DNA of 64,000 nucleotides from Streptomyces sp. NRRL F-6676 (lineage in GTDB: Bacteria > Actinomycetota > Actinomycetes > Streptomycetales > Streptomycetaceae). The stretch lies in assembly GCF_000725625.1 (NCBI RefSeq), contig NZ_JOHS01000026.1:18271-82270 (forward strand), in the 5' to 3' direction. The notes under the pieces are model-generated. The model made no database searches. It was not told the origin of the DNA and saw only the letters and a program-made list of their open reading frames with translations. A program made the position numbers and the translations under genes. Shown one piece after another: positions 63,520 through 64,000 of this stretch (position 1 is its first letter; each line of letters opens with the position of its first letter).

Positions 63520-64000
63520 CCACCCAGAACTGCGCCGAGTGCGGCACCCGCGCGGAACCGGGCCAGTCCTTCTGCGACGGCTGCGGTGCCGTACTGAGCT
63601 GGACCGACCGCGCCGGCACGGACAGCGCCGGCGCCACCGCACGGCCGGCCGCCACCGCCCGCCCGGCCCGCCCCTCGCTGCCGACCCGCCCCGCGCCGGA
63701 CGCCCGACCCGCCCCGGCGGTCGGCGCCGCGGCGACCGACACCCGCTCCGGCGACCCGACCTGGGACGCCTTCTCCCGGGCCGACCCCGCCGACCCGCTC
63801 CTGACCCGCAGGCCCGAGTCCGCCGAGCCCCCGGGGGCATCCGGGGGGTCGGGGACCCCCGAGTACCCGGGCGGCCCGCCCGCCCCCGCCTCCCGGGACG
63901 GGGAGGATGCCGCGGACACCGGCGGCTCCGGCGCCCCCGGCGCCACCGGGGACGTCGAGAACATCTACGACACCATCCCCACCCCCGCCACCCCCACCCC
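63516..64000 (+). CDS. Zinc-ribbon protein of the CIS locus, truncated by window end
   Basis: The ORF starts at ATG 63516 overlapping the previous stop (ATGA) and stays open to the window end, giving at least 161 residues. The N-terminus is a four-Cys zinc ribbon (CAECGTRAEPGQSFCDGCG). The rest so far is a Pro/Ala/Gly/Asp-rich linker of low complexity. Proteins with this order beside CIS baseplate genes usually carry another domain further on (for example a discoidin-like one), but it lies outside. Coupling places it in the CIS operon. Confidence 0.75.
   Translation, partial: MTTQNCAECGTRAEPGQSFCDGCGAVLSWTDRAGTDSAGATARPAATARPARPSLPTRPAPDARPAPAVGAAATDTRSGDPTWDAFSRADPADPLLTRRPESAEPPGASGGSGTPEYPGGPPAPASRDGEDAADTGGSGAPGATGDVENIYDTIPTPATPT

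Noticed and set aside
1..64000. tRNA, rRNA, riboswitch or insertion sequence
   Set aside because: I saw no cloverleaf-like CCA-ended genes, no recognisable transposase and no terminal inverted repeats. A covariance-model search would be needed to exclude small RNAs fully.

Overview
The window looks like actinobacterial, almost certainly Streptomyces, chromosome. Base composition is strongly GC-rich, GTG and TTG starts are common, neighbouring genes often overlap as ATGA/GTGA/TAATG, and one lone in-frame TTA (bldA-type) codon was noticed. The strongest species-level cue is a contractile injection system (CIS) locus of the type known from Streptomyces, occupying 45-64 kb. No tRNA, rRNA, insertion sequence, integrase or CRISPR array was seen.

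Layout. 1-1.7 kb: 3' end of a CadI/ArsI metalloenzyme, then three small uncharacterised genes. 1.8-12.1 kb: drug-efflux and regulation block with a DHA2 MFS pump divergent from a double-domain Lrp/AsnC regulator, an MFS pump coupled to an FAD monooxygenase, and on the other strand an mmpL - histidine kinase - response regulator operon. The mmpL and second MFS promoters carry the same block of about 100 bp, with two TGGTSC-N4-GSACCA operators 31 bp apart. 12.1-18.7 kb: universal-stress-like protein, membrane Ser/Thr kinase, Tat-exported tannase-like hydrolase, DUF5701, DUF4328 and GNAT proteins. 18.7-21.1 kb: a secreted protein with a C-terminal anchor, a class F sortase, an ECF sigma factor and its probable membrane anti-sigma partner, with a candidate ECF promoter, a 5'UTR hairpin and an internal terminator. 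21.1-29.3 kb: sugar-binding lipoprotein, MerR regulator with a divergent two-domain alpha/beta hydrolase, TetR regulator with a divergent quinone-oxidoreductase-like enzyme and shared operators, and a GT-B-like protein. 29.3-35.3 kb: two divergent NB-ARC/TPR STAND proteins, one an AfsR-type SARP, followed by a 33-codon small ORF. 35.6-38 kb: an ECF41 sigma factor and an NDH-2-like flavoprotein with a Rex-like operator between them. 38.1-40.1 kb: a huge low-complexity membrane protein.

40.2-64 kb: a LAL-type regulator with a coupled methyltransferase on the minus strand, and divergently a LuxR-type regulator followed by the CIS locus. The CIS genes run: DUF4255 cap/terminator protein, AAA+ ATPase, an antisense single-pass membrane protein with three Q-x-W lectin repeats, sheath, tube, a zinc-ribbon tail-assembly-like protein, DUF6760, a 1248-residue protein with about 30 VQR motifs, second tube protein, LysM baseplate protein, VgrG-like spike, gp25-like baseplate protein, gp6/J-like baseplate protein, P2 gpI-like baseplate protein and the start of a zinc-ribbon protein cut by the window edge. 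From the DUF6760 gene onward the structural genes are tightly coupled. Tape-measure and further genes presumably lie beyond position 64000.

A recurring peculiarity is minisatellite-like repetition. At least eight proteins carry in-frame tandem repeats in linkers or tails, and six intergenic spacers carry unrelated tandem repeats. All functional calls are from reading the sequence; no database search was run.
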